A stretch of 64,000 nt of DNA from Arcuatula senhousia (GCA_963971305.1 OZ020317.1:20726001-20790000); one strand, 5' to 3'; positions 1 to 11,050 are shown, counted from the stretch's first letter. The notes: generated by a model not told the origin, from the letters alone. A program made the numbers and translations.

Positions 1-53
1 ATTAAAGTTTTTGCTGCTTAAACTCTTAAAGACAATATCAAACTCAATGACTT

Positions 54-2106
54 GTAAGTATACAATATATCATCAAACAGATTACAAATATTTTAAGTAG
101 AAGATAAAATGTCATGAAATAAAAATATAAAGGACCCACACAGAAAAAGTAGAAAAGTGACTTGGTAATTGGTATGTTACTTGTCAAACAGATGGTTTGG
201 GAAAAAACATACGCTATTGACTAGAAATTGCATCTAATATCGAAATGCACATGCTTAGCTAAATAACTGACTACATCATGTACATATTTATAAAGCGTGG
301 TTAATAAGTTTTCAGCAAGCAAATAACACTCCAAATAACATTCCTTGCTGATTTGTTCCCAACAAATAAAAATCCAACAAGAGACTGCTCCCATCTCATT
401 TGTCCCATGGGACTTATGATTCATGCTCTTACATATTTAAGTAAGTCAACTGCAAATCTGGATGTATATCGAACTGATTTTTTTAAATCTAGGGCATGTA
501 AGGAGGTGTTACTTCTTCCCAAATTATACATATACCCGTCGTTTCCTTTGCTATGAGATTAAATAGTATGAAAATTCTCATCAAAAGTGTTCTATTAGTT
601 TTTTGTTGTTTCATCCTCTCCAGAATTTTAAAAAAGGCATCATTATTGTGTTCATACTCTCATATAATTAAATCTGTTTCCTGTTAAAGAGAATTCGAAT
701 CGTCAAAATTTACCGGATTTTACTTACACGTGACTTACCGTTTGCAACATGGATGGAGGGCATTGTAAAATCTCAGGAAATTAACTTTGCCTGGCTTCAG
801 TAATCATCAGAGAGACCAAATGAAAATAATATGATAACGGCTCTTCCCTAAAAATCCGCGAAGATACAAAATCAATATTATAATAGGTGCAACCAAAACT
901 GGGTTTAACCTTAATTGGATCTGGAAAAAAATGTCAAAATACCCTCGGCTGGATCAATAGCTAAGAGGGTCCACTTTTGGATAAAAAATTAATAATTTAT
1001 TTGAAAAAAATGTATTATCCGTAAAAACGCCAAAATATGGTTTGCGGCCGGGACAACATCATCCATAACTTAATCGGTCCTTCAGTGACGTCATACCATT
1101 CGACAAGCAGACTGTAAACATTAAGACAAAATGTCACCGCTCTTCTGCCAGGTTTTGTTATATTTTTTGTATACCCGTATCTATAATTGCCAAGTACTGG
1201 CTGCAAAAGATTGATTTAGAAACCTGGTGGAAAATGACGAAGTATTCAAATGATCATTTAACTTTGTCAGTTTGAGGGACCACATAGAATAAGGACAGAT
1301 TAGATTTTATTTTCAGATCAGGTAAGACCAAATTATCATACATATGTAGAAAAACAGTTGCTGATCACTTTGATTTAATGAATCTGTGTTATGAAAAATT
1401 CCCAACATTGATTGACAGAACTTCTGTGATGATATTTCCCACCATTTTTCTGCGCATGACTATGCACTATGGGTAAAAGGGCACTACAGTATCGAATTCT
1501 TGCGAGTGAAAGCCATATTTGTGTAAAAACAAAACAACTAGTGTTCGTTCGTTAGAAAGGTATTATTTATTGAGAAAGCTATTGTCATTAACAACAAGAA
1601 AAGGTTTTGTTTTGTTACCGTTTGTAAATAAATAAGCGAAAATAAGGGTCTCGCTATTTTCGAAGAGGTCTAATGCCTTCCAAATGATGACGGAATTTAT
1701 TTTCAACCATCGTATTTTTAGTCTCGTGCAATTTGGCAGACTCTCTACAATAGTGAGTTTCTCTCGCTCGCATAATATTAGAATTGCCAGACATTATTTC
1801 ATTATGAAGAACATCGATGATTTTAACTAAAATATGCCTAAAATTCAAATATGGCAAGAAAAAAGTAGAAAACAAGAACAAGAACAGATAAAAAAAGAAA
1901 GACAACGTACTTTTTCAATTCTTTTGCAAACTGTGTTCAATCATATTTGCCAATCGTTCTTTTAACTGTGTATGTTTCCAATAGAGAACTGTTTCAAATT
2001 CCTTAAGCGTCTTTGAATATTAAGACCTATCATAGACGATCTACAAAAAAGGCTCCTCAATTGTGAATGTTATCAACCTCATCATTCATGTATTGTTAAT
2101 TTTAAG
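54..2106. other. Non-coding, no recognised exon
   Basis: This is the presumed first visible intron of gene A. I saw no signal peptide, LRRNT or intact LRR exon on the plus strand. Bases 1-53 end in an LRR-like tail (DNIKLND(L)) before GTAAGT, but have an in-frame TAA nearby. Confidence 0.5.
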
Positions 2107-2178
2107 CAATATAAGTAAAAATGAGATAGACAGTCTAGATGAAGAAAGCGTTGTTGGCAATACTGAACTCGAAATCAT
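2107..2178 (+). CDS. Gene A LRR exon 1 (72 nt)
   Basis: The exon lies between acceptor TTTTAAG and donor GTAAGT. It reads NISKNEIDSLDEESVVGNTE then LEI(M). The N-x-I-x-x-L core is present, but the usual LPxxIF is replaced by LDEESV. The closest counterpart is the gene B exon at 38641-38712 (NEIHRL...GTTEL). Confidence 0.75.
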
Positions 2179-5100
2179 GTAAGTACTAACAAGCACTACA
2201 TGCAATTAACAAACTCCTCTTTATAATTAACTTTACATAAGAACAAAACTTAGAATAGGTCTGGAATACTTTTGAAGTGTCATATATTTGTATTTTTCTC
2301 GATGGAGAAATAACATGTAACAGTTCAATAAAATTAAAAAATAACACACATAGGTTTAGACAATATTTTGGTTGTTAGAGGATTTATCTTTATAAATGTT
2401 TCTTTAATTGTAGAGATTTATCGTATAACAATTTAAAAGTTCTTCCTGTTGGAATCTTTCAAAACAACATCAAAATTATGGTTTTGTAAGTATTGCAATA
2501 AAATTAGTGTTTAAGAGTCCCACCATAGTTGTTATTTTATGATGCACACAATTAAGATCCTCAATGTTGGTTTTAACTGACATTTTTTAACGCCTTGGGG
2601 ACAGTTCGTCACTTTCAAGAGACTGTTTTACCTTTCTTTTTCCTAAGCAGTGGTTCATTATGTTAGGAAAAATAATATGCATTATAGAGCAAAATGAATT
2701 CTAGTGCCACTCACATTTGAACTATCTTTTGACTTTATTGTACTGATATCTTAACGTTAAAAAATCGTAGCAATACAAGCGCTGTGATTTATAGTATTCA
2801 TTGTGGCAGGGACATAAAAAAAATGACATTCAATACTATGATATCTTGATAGCATTTGCTTTTGTTAGAGACAACTGAGTTTTATTACTTAGGGCACTTG
2901 ACAACAACATGATAGAATTACTTCCTGTTGGAATATTTGCTGCCAACACTGATCTTCAATATCTGTAAGTTTTTTGTGATATCGGGATTTAAAACAAACA
3001 TAGATAGCAGATAAAAAGAGTTTGTTAAGTTTAAACAGAATAACAAAAAAAATTAACACAAAAGAAAGAAACGCCCAACACATAGGGACGAGAGGAAAAG
3101 GTAGATTTTTTGCAGAGCAAGTTTTGACTTAAACTAGTCTATAAAAAATCTAACCAGTGTAGAATAAAACAAATATAATGTTCAATTCCCTGTCGCACTT
3201 ATCAAAGTATAACTAACAATCATTTTTGTATGTCGTAACTGTGCTGTGATTGTGAAACAAGTGAAGACAGGTAAACTCTACAGATGGGACCAAACCTAAC
3301 CTGTACAAAAGTAAACAAAAAGTAAATATTTAGCTTACTTTTCTGGTTTGGTTTGGTTTACTTGACTAAACTAGATAGTAAACCATGGTTTACTCAGAGT
3401 AAACCGTGGTTTTCTTTTCTAGCTTGGTTTGCTTTCCGAAGTAAACTAAACTTAGTAGAGTAAACCAAACAAGGCCACTAGTTTGGTTTACTTTTAATCT
3501 TGTTTAGTTTACGCTGAGTAAACCAAACCAGCACCCTGGTTTGGTTTACTTTTAATTTGTTTAGTTTACTCTGAGTAAACCAAACCAGCACCCTGGTTTG
3601 GTTTACTTTTGATTTGTTTAGTTTACTCTGAGTAAAGCAAACCAGCGGCCTGGTTTGGTGTACTTTTAATATTGTTTAGTTTACTCTTAAAACCAAAAAA
3701 GAGGCGTGGTTTTGTTACTCTCAGTCTTGTTTATTTTATAAAAAATCAACAGTTGTACGCGCAGATCGGCTTGTAAACAGTGTATCCTTTACTGCGCATG
3801 CTCGCTCAAAGTAAACCAAACTAGCGGTCTGGTTTGGTTTACTTTTGGCCTTGTTTAGTTTACTCAGAGTAAACCAAACCAGCGACCTGGTTTGGTGTAC
3901 TTTTAATTTTGTTTAGTTTACTCTGAGTAAACTAAATTAGCAGCCTGGTTTGTAACCTAATAAAAAGAAAATAGGGGGTTCATGGGCAAAAATTTCATAT
4001 TACATTGATAAAACCTGAAGATCTCAAAAATCTGAAAAAAATTCCAAAATATGAGGAGCAAACCTCCTTAATGCATGTATACATAATTTTGCTGTCGAAA
4101 AGAGTACTATCTTTTTTCACAATTTGAAATGTTTCTGGAATCTATAGTAACTGAAGTATTTTATATCCTCTTTAGCCCTTTTTAAAATTCTATGATAATT
4201 AAAAAGAATCGCTATTCTTATATATTATTGATATAATGCAGTGACGGATAATTACAGAGAAAAAATGTAGAAATAAAAATAAATCGGTTTAACATTGTTT
4301 AGATCTTGAATTTTTAAGCACTTGGGTGCGCACATCATCAAAACACATAAAAGTAAAAAGAACCGCAGATGAATATAACAATCATAGAAAATAAACCAGT
4401 ACGAAAAAAACAATGAGAAAAACAACTACTTTCATCTTCATAAATGCCATAAAAATCCTCGATCGATATTATATTTGGTACAGCTGGAATAAAAACTTTC
4501 TAAATGTTTTTTTTTCATTTCTAGAAACCTGGATGACAATATGATTGCGTTTCTCCCCGTTGAAATATTTTTTTTAGAAATGATCAAATGCAGTATCCTC
4601 GATCAATATTATATTTGGAACAGCTTGAATAAAAACTTTCTAAATGTATTTTTTTTTTATTTCTAGAAACCTGGATGACAATATGATTGCGTTTCTCCCC
4701 GTTGAAATATTTTCTAGAAATGATCAAATGCAGTATCTGTAAGTGTTAATGTAAAAACTATTAAAGTAAGAAGATGGTAAGAAACACTTTTTACTCATTT
4801 TTACTCATTTTCAACTTTCAATGACAACACAAATAATTTTAAAAAATATACTTGAAATATTTTTACACTTATATCTTCTGACGTTTCTGCATAATTGACC
4901 ACTCTTTTTTAATGACAAATATATAAAAAGTGTGAATATCAATGAATTGCAACTCTTTATTGAAATAAAAGTAATAACAAAATTACCGAACTCGGAGAAT
5001 CAATCTCAAATGTCTCTGAGACAAGACAAAACAAGGAATACATTCCGGAAGATCACAATGGTCCTGATTTGATCAAGGCAATTTAAAAGAAAAGGTGGGT

Positions 5101-8100
5101 AAAAACAGCTTTTAACGTGCGCTTAACCTTCCCCTTTCAATGCGATCTATGGGTCTGGTAGTTACACCAAAAAAAAACCCCAACAGGTTTATGAAGACAT
5201 ACAAGGGATGCTAAGGTGATCATCTCAGTACAAAAATCAACCAAATATAAATCAAAGCACGAACTAACAATTTCGTCAAACATGATTTTATATTTACATA
5301 CAAGTGGTTGATAACGAAGACATAATTTTTTAGAGATCGCATGAGACGTATTTTTTATAGCCTTGGTCTTATAGTCGGTTACGGAGAAAGCAGTTTCAAA
5401 TAAAAAAAATCTGAAAAATGTATACAAGCCCTTGCATATGGAATAAGTTGTGAACTATAGACACCGTATGTTGACGTTGGTATATTACTTTCCAGGTAAT
5501 TAAAAATAATACTTTTTAAATTAAAATCGTTTCTTTTATCGTTAAGTTTTTTGCAATGAGATGACCACCCGAATCAAATGTGAGATGTGGATCCAAGAAA
5601 GATGTAAAGCAAATTGATATGATTGCTGTCGAAATCATTTAATATTTATGAACAAAATCAGGTGTTATCAAGAACCTTTGCTCGTCAAAAAGTAGTTTAT
5701 TTAATGCTTGTGCAAGCTGTGCTGTATTTAGCTGAGGATGATGATTAGACTTCATGAGTTTTTTCATACTATTTATGTAGATTTATAAGACGAAATATGA
5801 TATCAATTCTTCCTGAAGGCATCTTTGCAGCCAATGTCAACCTGCTTTATCTGTACGTATGTTGTATTTCTACACACAAAATAATATCAAAAATATTAAT
5901 GTGTTGCCGTCTGTTGAACAGATTCATTCGTTAAAAGGTGTTTATAATGAAAGACATTTTTTTGTTTAATTAAACAAACTCGAATTTTACGTGTTGTTCT
6001 TAGCTATATACAAAGGGGCGCACATGACCTGTTTGATAACTTTGTGAAGTTTTCACTCCTGACAGGCCAAAATAAACTTGTGACATATTTTGTATGACTA
6101 GTTATAACCAGTCACAGTAATAAAATAGTGACTGCTTAAACCAGATTTGTCATTATTTCAGGTATTTTCAATTTCATATGAACCACTGTTTGGTGCACAT
6201 AAAAAGCAATATAGATATGCTAAAAAGTTAATCCTATCCATTGAAAGCTTTCACATTGTGTTCATAAGAGGAAACTTCCACATCTGCTTTTAACCAAACC
6301 AGTCCATAGGATGGTTCTGTTTTTGAGAGCAGGCAGAAAAACATAACTGATTTGTTTTCATGCTTACTTTGAAGCAGTCACGAGTCTGCTTATATCAGTC
6401 ACAAAACAAGTCATAAGTCAGCGTGAGATTATTTTTATGTCTGATTTTCGTTGAAACTCGCCATATTGATTTTTATTTACCCATCTGTATATAAAAAAAC
6501 GGAGGCATACTTTGTATAGCCAATTTATCTTAATAAATTGTATTGTAAGACTTTTAGAAAATATGATTTGATGTCTAAAAATGGTAATACTTTCACAGTT
6601 ATCAGAACTCAGTACAAACTGTGTTTAATTTTATAAATGTTAAATAACAATTACAGATTATAATATGTTTTAGAGACCTTGACGAAAATCCCATTGAGAT
6701 ATTCTACGTTGGAACATTCAATGCAAATAATCTAATTGAATTGTAGGTTGAAGTAAAATAAGTTAAAATTTTCATTTTCATTACCGATAGGTGAACATAA
6801 AATAACTTTCACGTATTAATATAGGCAAGAAAAAAAGCACGTCTTATCTAGATTTCTTATGTCGAAACATTCACCAGCCTTACAAGTGTTCAGAATAGGT
6901 GTTAATACGACAAGTTCACTATGTATCGAAGCTGGTTGTCGATGATCCTTAATAATCAGCATTCATTTACATAATGTATTTAATCATGTTAAAAATTTCA
7001 GATTATGCGTTGAATACATTATACCCCACATTTTATCCCTAAACGTTTAAAATAAAAAAAATATTTCGCCATTTTTACGCGATAATTAAGGTTTTTGTAG
7101 TGTGATTCTGGACTTCTTGTGTTGTGAAAAACTGGTCTTTTATAGAGACACTAAGGTAAAACCAGTAAAGGCTAAAATGAGCCAATCATCCACGTAGAAG
7201 ATAATGAGATGTGGAATAAATGTACATGCTTTTTTTAAATATTGAATACGTTTACAAACTTTTAAACTTAAAGAGCTGGTCCACTTGCTCAGAAATGTAT
7301 TACGTCAAAGTATGCATCGACTACAGATATATGTTATTCAAAAGGTCTGCTGAATTCCAAATGTCGGAATGGACTCTTTCTTATATTATAACCAACTTTA
7401 TTTGCATAAATTCATATCTCTATTGTCAAAAGTACATGTATTCTATTATGATGGTCATAAACGGTAGAAATATAACAACCAAACCGGGACAATCTCATAT
7501 ATCAAGGAAAGAAAAACAAAAAACAAATCAAAGAAGTACTAAAATAATAAGAGATCACAAGGATCCAAATTTGGTACATGTATTAAAAAAAGATGTGTTA
7601 ATCCAGGTTTGATGGTGCCATACCTTGTAATAAATCGTTCTGTTTTGTTTTTGTAAATATTGATACTTTATTGACTTAATATTTTAAGCAAAATTTCCTT
7701 CAATTGTAACTGTATGAAAGGGGAAATATACGACCTTATTCTACAAGAACTCGTAGATTCTGTGTTTGTGGTAAAATGTAAAGGTTTTACTGAAAGCTTA
7801 AAGGACTTTGAAATTGACCCTTGTGTGGGTAGGTATTGAAAAGTAATTATTTTGCGTGTTTAAAAAAAATATCATTAATTCTGCAATGACGTAATTTATT
7901 ATTACATATACGGGTAAAATAAAGCAACACAACTAGTCTAAAAGATCTTTTGGTACACTTTTTCAAAACGTTTAATAAAAGTTGTTATATTTGGATGGTT
8001 GCATGACGTCGTGAGCTTCCTGCTAAATGGTGGGTTGTAATTATTTTCTGTCTTCTTTTTCAGTAACAAAAATCGTACATTTTGAACACAAATATCTGTA

Positions 8101-9120
8101 TATAAGTTAATTACATCTCGTAAAATAATGAAGCTTAAAATAATAATCGACCGCCAAAGTTTTTAACATTGTGCCAATATGTAAATAACGAAATAAGTAA
8201 TTCATATATAACTTTTTTTCGGAAAAATAGTCAGGAAGATCCTTTTTTTCAGTCTTTTTATTCATAATAAAATCAGATTATATTTGTTTTTGTGATTTTG
8301 TAATTTTTGTCTTTGAACAACTTAAGGCATTGTTATTGTTAGATGGTAAACCGATCGCAAACAGCAATAGCAGTAATATCGCAAAATGCAGATGTCCAGA
8401 AAACAAAACAGAAGATTGGTCTCTGTATAGATTGGAAACAGAATCAAGTACCTACCCTTCAGTTTATGTTTCTTCAGGGGAATATCTTACAAAATACGAC
8501 CAAAAGCGTTAGTATCTTTAATTATGATATAAATTGCTGCCGAAGACATAATTAAAGTTAAACGTATTAATGTGTAAGATCATTACTCACTTTTTTGCAA
8601 AATAACTCGATGGAAGTAGAAATAATTGATGCTATCATTTTAGCGTTAAGCTAGAAAAATAACTAAACTTCATTTTCAAAATCATATTTATTTGCAAATA
8701 TTTGTTTTAATTTTATAAACGCAAAAATCATAAGATAAAAAGAGTTAACCATACAGTGTGCGCTTAAAAGTTTGCTAAAACCTATTATCACTGATACATG
8801 TTTTCATTGCTAAACATGTATCGATAGAAACATTCAAAAAGGTGTCGGAAGAAATTATGTTTTAATAAGTTTTTGGCTTTTTGCCTTTGATTGGTTTTGA
8901 CATTTCATTTTAGACATATGCAATTAATTAGCCAAGCTCGAAAGTTTTGTTATTACCTTTATCTACAGTGAAGTCAAGAGAAAGCATTATATCTGGAACA
9001 TCCTATATAACACTTGGAGCCGTTTTTGGCGTTTTGTTTGGGACATCCACGGTTGTAATTATGATTGTCAACATGATCGAAAAGATAACGAAATTCAATG
9101 AATTTAAAATGAAGGTTTGA
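2107..9120 (+). CDS. Gene A: LRR single-pass membrane protein (5' end not in view)
   Basis: A spliced gene assembled by eye from exons 2107-2178, 2414-2485, 2893-2964, 4667-4738, 5781-5852, 6674-6742, 7689-7828, about 8327-8507 and 8969-9120. The product is six LRRs, an LRRCT cap with a CNC...C...C cysteine pattern, a linker with a CRCPEN motif, one hydrophobic membrane segment and a tail of about 20 residues ending KMKV. All LRR exons share one phase (one base, whole codons, two bases). No signal peptide or LRRNT exon was found between base 54 and 2107, so the start probably lies upstream of the window. No TIR or other cytoplasmic domain is visible, so this is not a Toll-like receptor as seen here. 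Family knowledge suggests extracellular ligand binding or adhesion; the ligand is unknown. It is a paralogue of the minus-strand gene at 28-63 kb. The exon 7/8 junction is uncertain. Confidence 0.82.
2414..2485 (+). CDS. Gene A LRR exon 2 (72 nt)
   Basis: Acceptor TTAATTGTAG and donor GTAAGT. It reads DLSYNNLKVLPVGIFQNN then IKIMV(L), a good typical LRR. The gene B counterpart is 37979-38050 (DLTYNNLNILPVEI). Confidence 0.88.
2893..2964 (+). CDS. Gene A LRR exon 3 (72 nt)
   Basis: Acceptor TTACTTAG and donor GTAAGT. It reads ALDNNMIELLPVGIFAAN then TDLQY(L). The gene B counterpart at about 36697-36757 is decayed. Confidence 0.88.
3340..3952. repeat. Satellite of palindromic AGTAAACCAAACC units
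   Basis: Tandem units of about 57-60 bp each contain CTGGTTTGGTTTACTTTT and, on the other side, the inverse GAGTAAACCAAACCAG. Each unit can therefore fold on itself. About eight to ten units are visible, the clearest from 3478 to 3660, with a break around 3710-3800. It lies in the intron between LRR exons 3 and 4 of gene A. Confidence 0.88.
4525..4596 (+). pseudogene. Dead duplicate of LRR exon 4
   Basis: The sequence is nearly identical to the functional exon at 4667, from the acceptor ATTTCTAG onward. The T run after ATA is 8 T here against TTTTCT in the functional copy, giving plus 2 nt and a frameshift. The duplicate runs straight into CCTCGATC with no splice donor. An intact acceptor without a donor suggests it is skipped. 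Confidence 0.85.
4667..4738 (+). CDS. Gene A LRR exon 4 (72 nt)
   Basis: Acceptor TTTCTAG and donor GTAAGT. It reads NLDDNMIAFLPVEIFSRN then DQMQY(L). It is the second, intact copy of a tandemly duplicated exon. Confidence 0.88.
5781..5852 (+). CDS. Gene A LRR exon 5 (72 nt)
   Basis: Acceptor TTTATGTAG and donor GTACGT. It reads FIRRNMISILPEGIFAAN then VNLLY(L). The gene B exon at 35682-35753 shares the NVNL motif and the uncommon GTACGT donor, so these two exons are probably positional equivalents. Confidence 0.85.
6040..6440. repeat. Cluster of short CAGTCAC/GTGACTG palindromes
   Basis: Several inverted motifs occur, such as AGTTATAACCAGTCACAG, GTGACTGCTT and AAGCAGTCACGAGTCTGC. Related motifs occur near 55.4 and 61.1-61.4 kb. 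The cluster is in the gene A intron between LRR exons 5 and 6. Confidence 0.5.
6674..6742 (+). CDS. Gene A LRR exon 6 (69 nt, one codon short)
   Basis: Acceptor ATGTTTTAG, donor GTAGGT. It reads DLDENPIEIFYVGTFNANN then LIE(L). It is the only intact LRR exon in the window that is not 72 nt; it loses exactly one codon and so keeps phase. If the donor is not used, translation stops at once at TTG TAG. Confidence 0.75.
7689..7828 (+). CDS. Gene A LRRCT capping exon
   Basis: The exon is 140 nt, the same length as the gene B cap exon at 31877-32016. It encodes ISFNCNCMKGEIYDL, then a helix-like stretch with LQELVDSVFVVKC and a terminal DPC. The cysteine spacing (CNC, then KC, then PC) fits an LRR C-terminal cap. 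The acceptor is ATTTTAAG. The donor is either GTAGGT after 7828 (phase 1, as in gene B) or GTGGGT after 7824 (phase 0). Confidence 0.82.
8327..8507 (+). CDS. Gene A juxtamembrane linker exon
   Basis: The exon encodes a polar, Ser/Asn/Thr-rich linker with AKCRCPENKTED near its start. The gene B linker has KECACPDNTSE at the same place. The 3' border C|GTTAGT leaves one base, matching the TG that opens the next exon; reading through the donor gives an immediate stop. The acceptor is uncertain. The nearest, CTTAAG|GCA at 8327, needs the cap exon to end in phase 0. An alternative CAG at 8274-8276 fits a phase-1 cap exon without stops, but would add an unusual Phe-rich stretch. Confidence 0.65.
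8969..9120 (+). CDS. Gene A transmembrane and tail exon
   Basis: Acceptor TTTATCTACAG. The reading frame continues the linker and gives SRESIISGTSYITLGAVFGV, a further hydrophobic run through VVIMIVNMI, then a charged tail ending FNEFKMKV and TGA. It is homologous to the gene B exon at 28396-28550 in hydrophobic core, basic tail and KMKV end. The stop overlaps a possible donor (AAG|GTTTGA); a candidate extra exon lies at 10201-10233. Confidence 0.83.
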
Positions 9121-9559
9121 CATTATACCGAATAGGCCTATGGCAAAAAAAAACTTTCTTCGTCTTGTTTTGAGGTTGAAATGGGTTCCATATTTAAAAT
9201 TTGAATTGATATTTTTAGGAACATAAGGATTGACGATTTAACCAATTTGAGTTTGCATGCATAAAATAAGACAAACATTTTGCTTATAAAAATCAGCAAA
9301 GTCTGACATTTTGCGTCAGATTCACATAAGTTTTTTAAAGTATTTTTATAATGGTAGCCACCAAATTGACTTTAAAAGTTTCATCGGTGAATCTGAGATA
9401 AATTTTACAGGGGACTTTCTGTAAAACTTGGACTTCTAAAACTTTATGTTAATAAAACCTGTAACGTAATAGCTGTTCTTGCTGTACTTCTACAGTTAAA
9501 ACTCTATTAATGGACATAATTGATTTGATAATTTTTGCTTACAATGGAATACAAATGGC

Positions 9560-9634
9560 AACAAAGTTCCAGACAATAAATTTTGCTATGCCTGACGCGC
9601 GTTTCGTCTATTCAAGACTATTAAATTATAATTG
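9560..9634. repeat. Bivalve-type interspersed repeat fragment
   Basis: It contains TTTTGCTATGCCTGACGCG followed by GTTTCGTCTATTCAAGACT. An inverted relative lies at 10690-10745 and another copy at 33118-33190. It abuts the TTAA MITE on its right. Confidence 0.6.
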
Positions 9635-9638
9635 TTAA

Positions 9639-9910
9639 GGGGGTACAGAACACCTAAGGGAGATAACTCTTAAATGTCAGTTGAACGTTTTAGTCAGTCA
9701 CATTCATGCAAAGAAATCAAGCTTCTCAGTGATCAAAATAAGAAATGTTGAAACTCCATTATGTCCAATGAAAAATTTCCTAAGAAACCTATGGTTTGAT
9801 TTTCTCCAGATTTTGTAGTTAAGTTTCAGTCATTAAAGTGCACATTTTTGTAAGTTTTCAAGACAATTAAACGACACAATTTCATTTTAGCCTAAGTGTT
9901 GGGTACCCCC
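9639..9910. mobile_element. piggyBac-like MITE with TTAA target duplication
   Basis: The termini are GGGGGTACAGAACACCTAAGG on the left and, inverted on the right, GGGGGTACCCAACACTTAGG. TTAA flanks both ends (9635-9638 and 9911-9914). The element is 272 bp and non-coding. It lies just downstream of the gene A transmembrane exon. Confidence 0.75.
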
Positions 9911-10200
9911 TTAAATGGTATTGAAAGTTAGAGTTGAAAATCTTAAGGACAGTTTCAGTAGCCTCAAATGTTTCATGATAATAGTATCTTACTTTGCATA
10001 GAGTCGGTCTTAACTTTACTTGATTGAAGTCAAATAAAACATTCTTATTTCATTCTATTTCTTTTAAGTAATGACATGTCAAGAGTAAAATACTCAAGTA
10101 CACATGTTTTGCTTGTACACAAAACACCATTTGCTCATGACAATTAGTTCTCTAGCTGCTTTTACTTGTCACTTTAATATAATTTTCTTAATTATTTCAG

Positions 10201-10233
10201 TCACCGAACAAAGCGGTAGTAAAATTGATATGA
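10201..10233 (+). CDS. Possible alternative last exon of gene A
   Basis: A strong acceptor (TTAATTATTTCAG) is followed by a short in-phase reading SPNKAVVKLI and TGA, if the previous exon splices at AAG|GTTTGA. An AATAAA signal lies at 10437-10442. I found no counterpart in gene B, so this is tentative. Confidence 0.3.
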   Translation, partial: SPNKAVVKLI

Positions 10234-10689
10234 ACCATTACGGAATATGACAAAATATCAGCATCCCGAAAAGTAATTAAAGTTACGTTATAGCGTCTGT
10301 CTCGAGTACAAAAATAGAAAATAAGATATTTTGCTGAAAATTATTCTCGAGACTTTGAAACAAAAAGGCAAAACTTAATCTATGCAGATTAGAACATATT
10401 TTGTTTTAACTTTTTACAGGTATTTAAAATCTCTTGAATAAACTAATTCAACAAAGATTATGCGATGAATATAAATTCCTTTGAACTTCATATAGTTTAC
10501 GGTTTCGTCACCTTTGGGGGCATAAGTTGTAAATCCTAGTACATGTAACACGTACTTCACTGGCCCTGTGATGTAGGTCTATCATGAAATCAATGTTCAT
10601 ACTCGACCATGACAAACAAAAACTAACAATATTCCAAAATCGTAAAATTTCTCTTCATAATCTGGATAAAATGTTCATTTTTCCAATAT

Positions 10690-10770
10690 GTTTCGTAGAA
10701 CGTGTCTGGCGAGTCTTGAATAGACAAAGCGTAGCAAAATGTTTTGTCTGATTTTTTGTTTGTATTCCAG
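10690..10770. repeat. Inverted copy of the 9.56-kb interspersed repeat
   Basis: AGTCTTGAATAGACAAAGCG then TAGCAAAATGTTTTGTCTG is the inverse of the element at 9560-9634. Confidence 0.55.
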
Positions 10771-10844
10771 TAACAATGGTCATATGTATGAATCATGAGT
10801 GAATTTCACATATTTAAATTTATCATATTTCTCATTCAATAACC

Positions 10845-11050
10845 TTGTTTGTAAACGCAAGAAATAAAAAGGCACTAATGGGGCATTCAAGTGTCAATGC
10901 CACAAAGGGCAACGACGAAACCGGTAAACATGAACAAAAAAAAACACGAAGAAACACAAAACTAACAATCAACCGAACGGAAATCAACAACGGAAACTCA
11001 AGTCGTAACAAAGATGAACGCATGTGATCCGGGAGGGTTGGCGGTTCCTG
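10845..11050 (+). repeat. Dispersed ~200-bp repeat (GGGCATTCAAGTG...GGTTCCTGA type)
   Basis: An A-rich unit with AATGGGGCATTCAAGTGTCA near its start, runs of AACAC/AAACA, and a GATCCGGGAGG...GGTTCCT end. Similar units lie at 31045-31215, 55836-56015 and 57925-58115 (plus) and at 22300-22470, 26030-26195, 28105-28330 and 37670-37870 (minus). The short open frames in it are not genes. Confidence 0.65.

Larger units (their letters stand above)
4457..4738 (+). repeat. Tandem duplication of intron tail plus LRR exon 4
   Basis: Two adjacent units of about 140 bp begin CCTCGATC at 4457 and 4597. Each holds the end of the intron, the acceptor and the LRR exon. The first exon copy (from 4525) carries a 2-nt expansion in its T run, which shifts the frame. 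It also ends at the junction where the donor GTAAGT should be. Only the second copy is usable. Confidence 0.9.

Noticed and set aside
1654..1905. Minus-strand 83-codon frame with an LRR-like HILVKIIDVLHNEIMSGNSN stretch after an acceptor
   Set aside because: No donor follows, the LRR core residues are wrong, and it is opposite to gene A; similarity is too weak to call.
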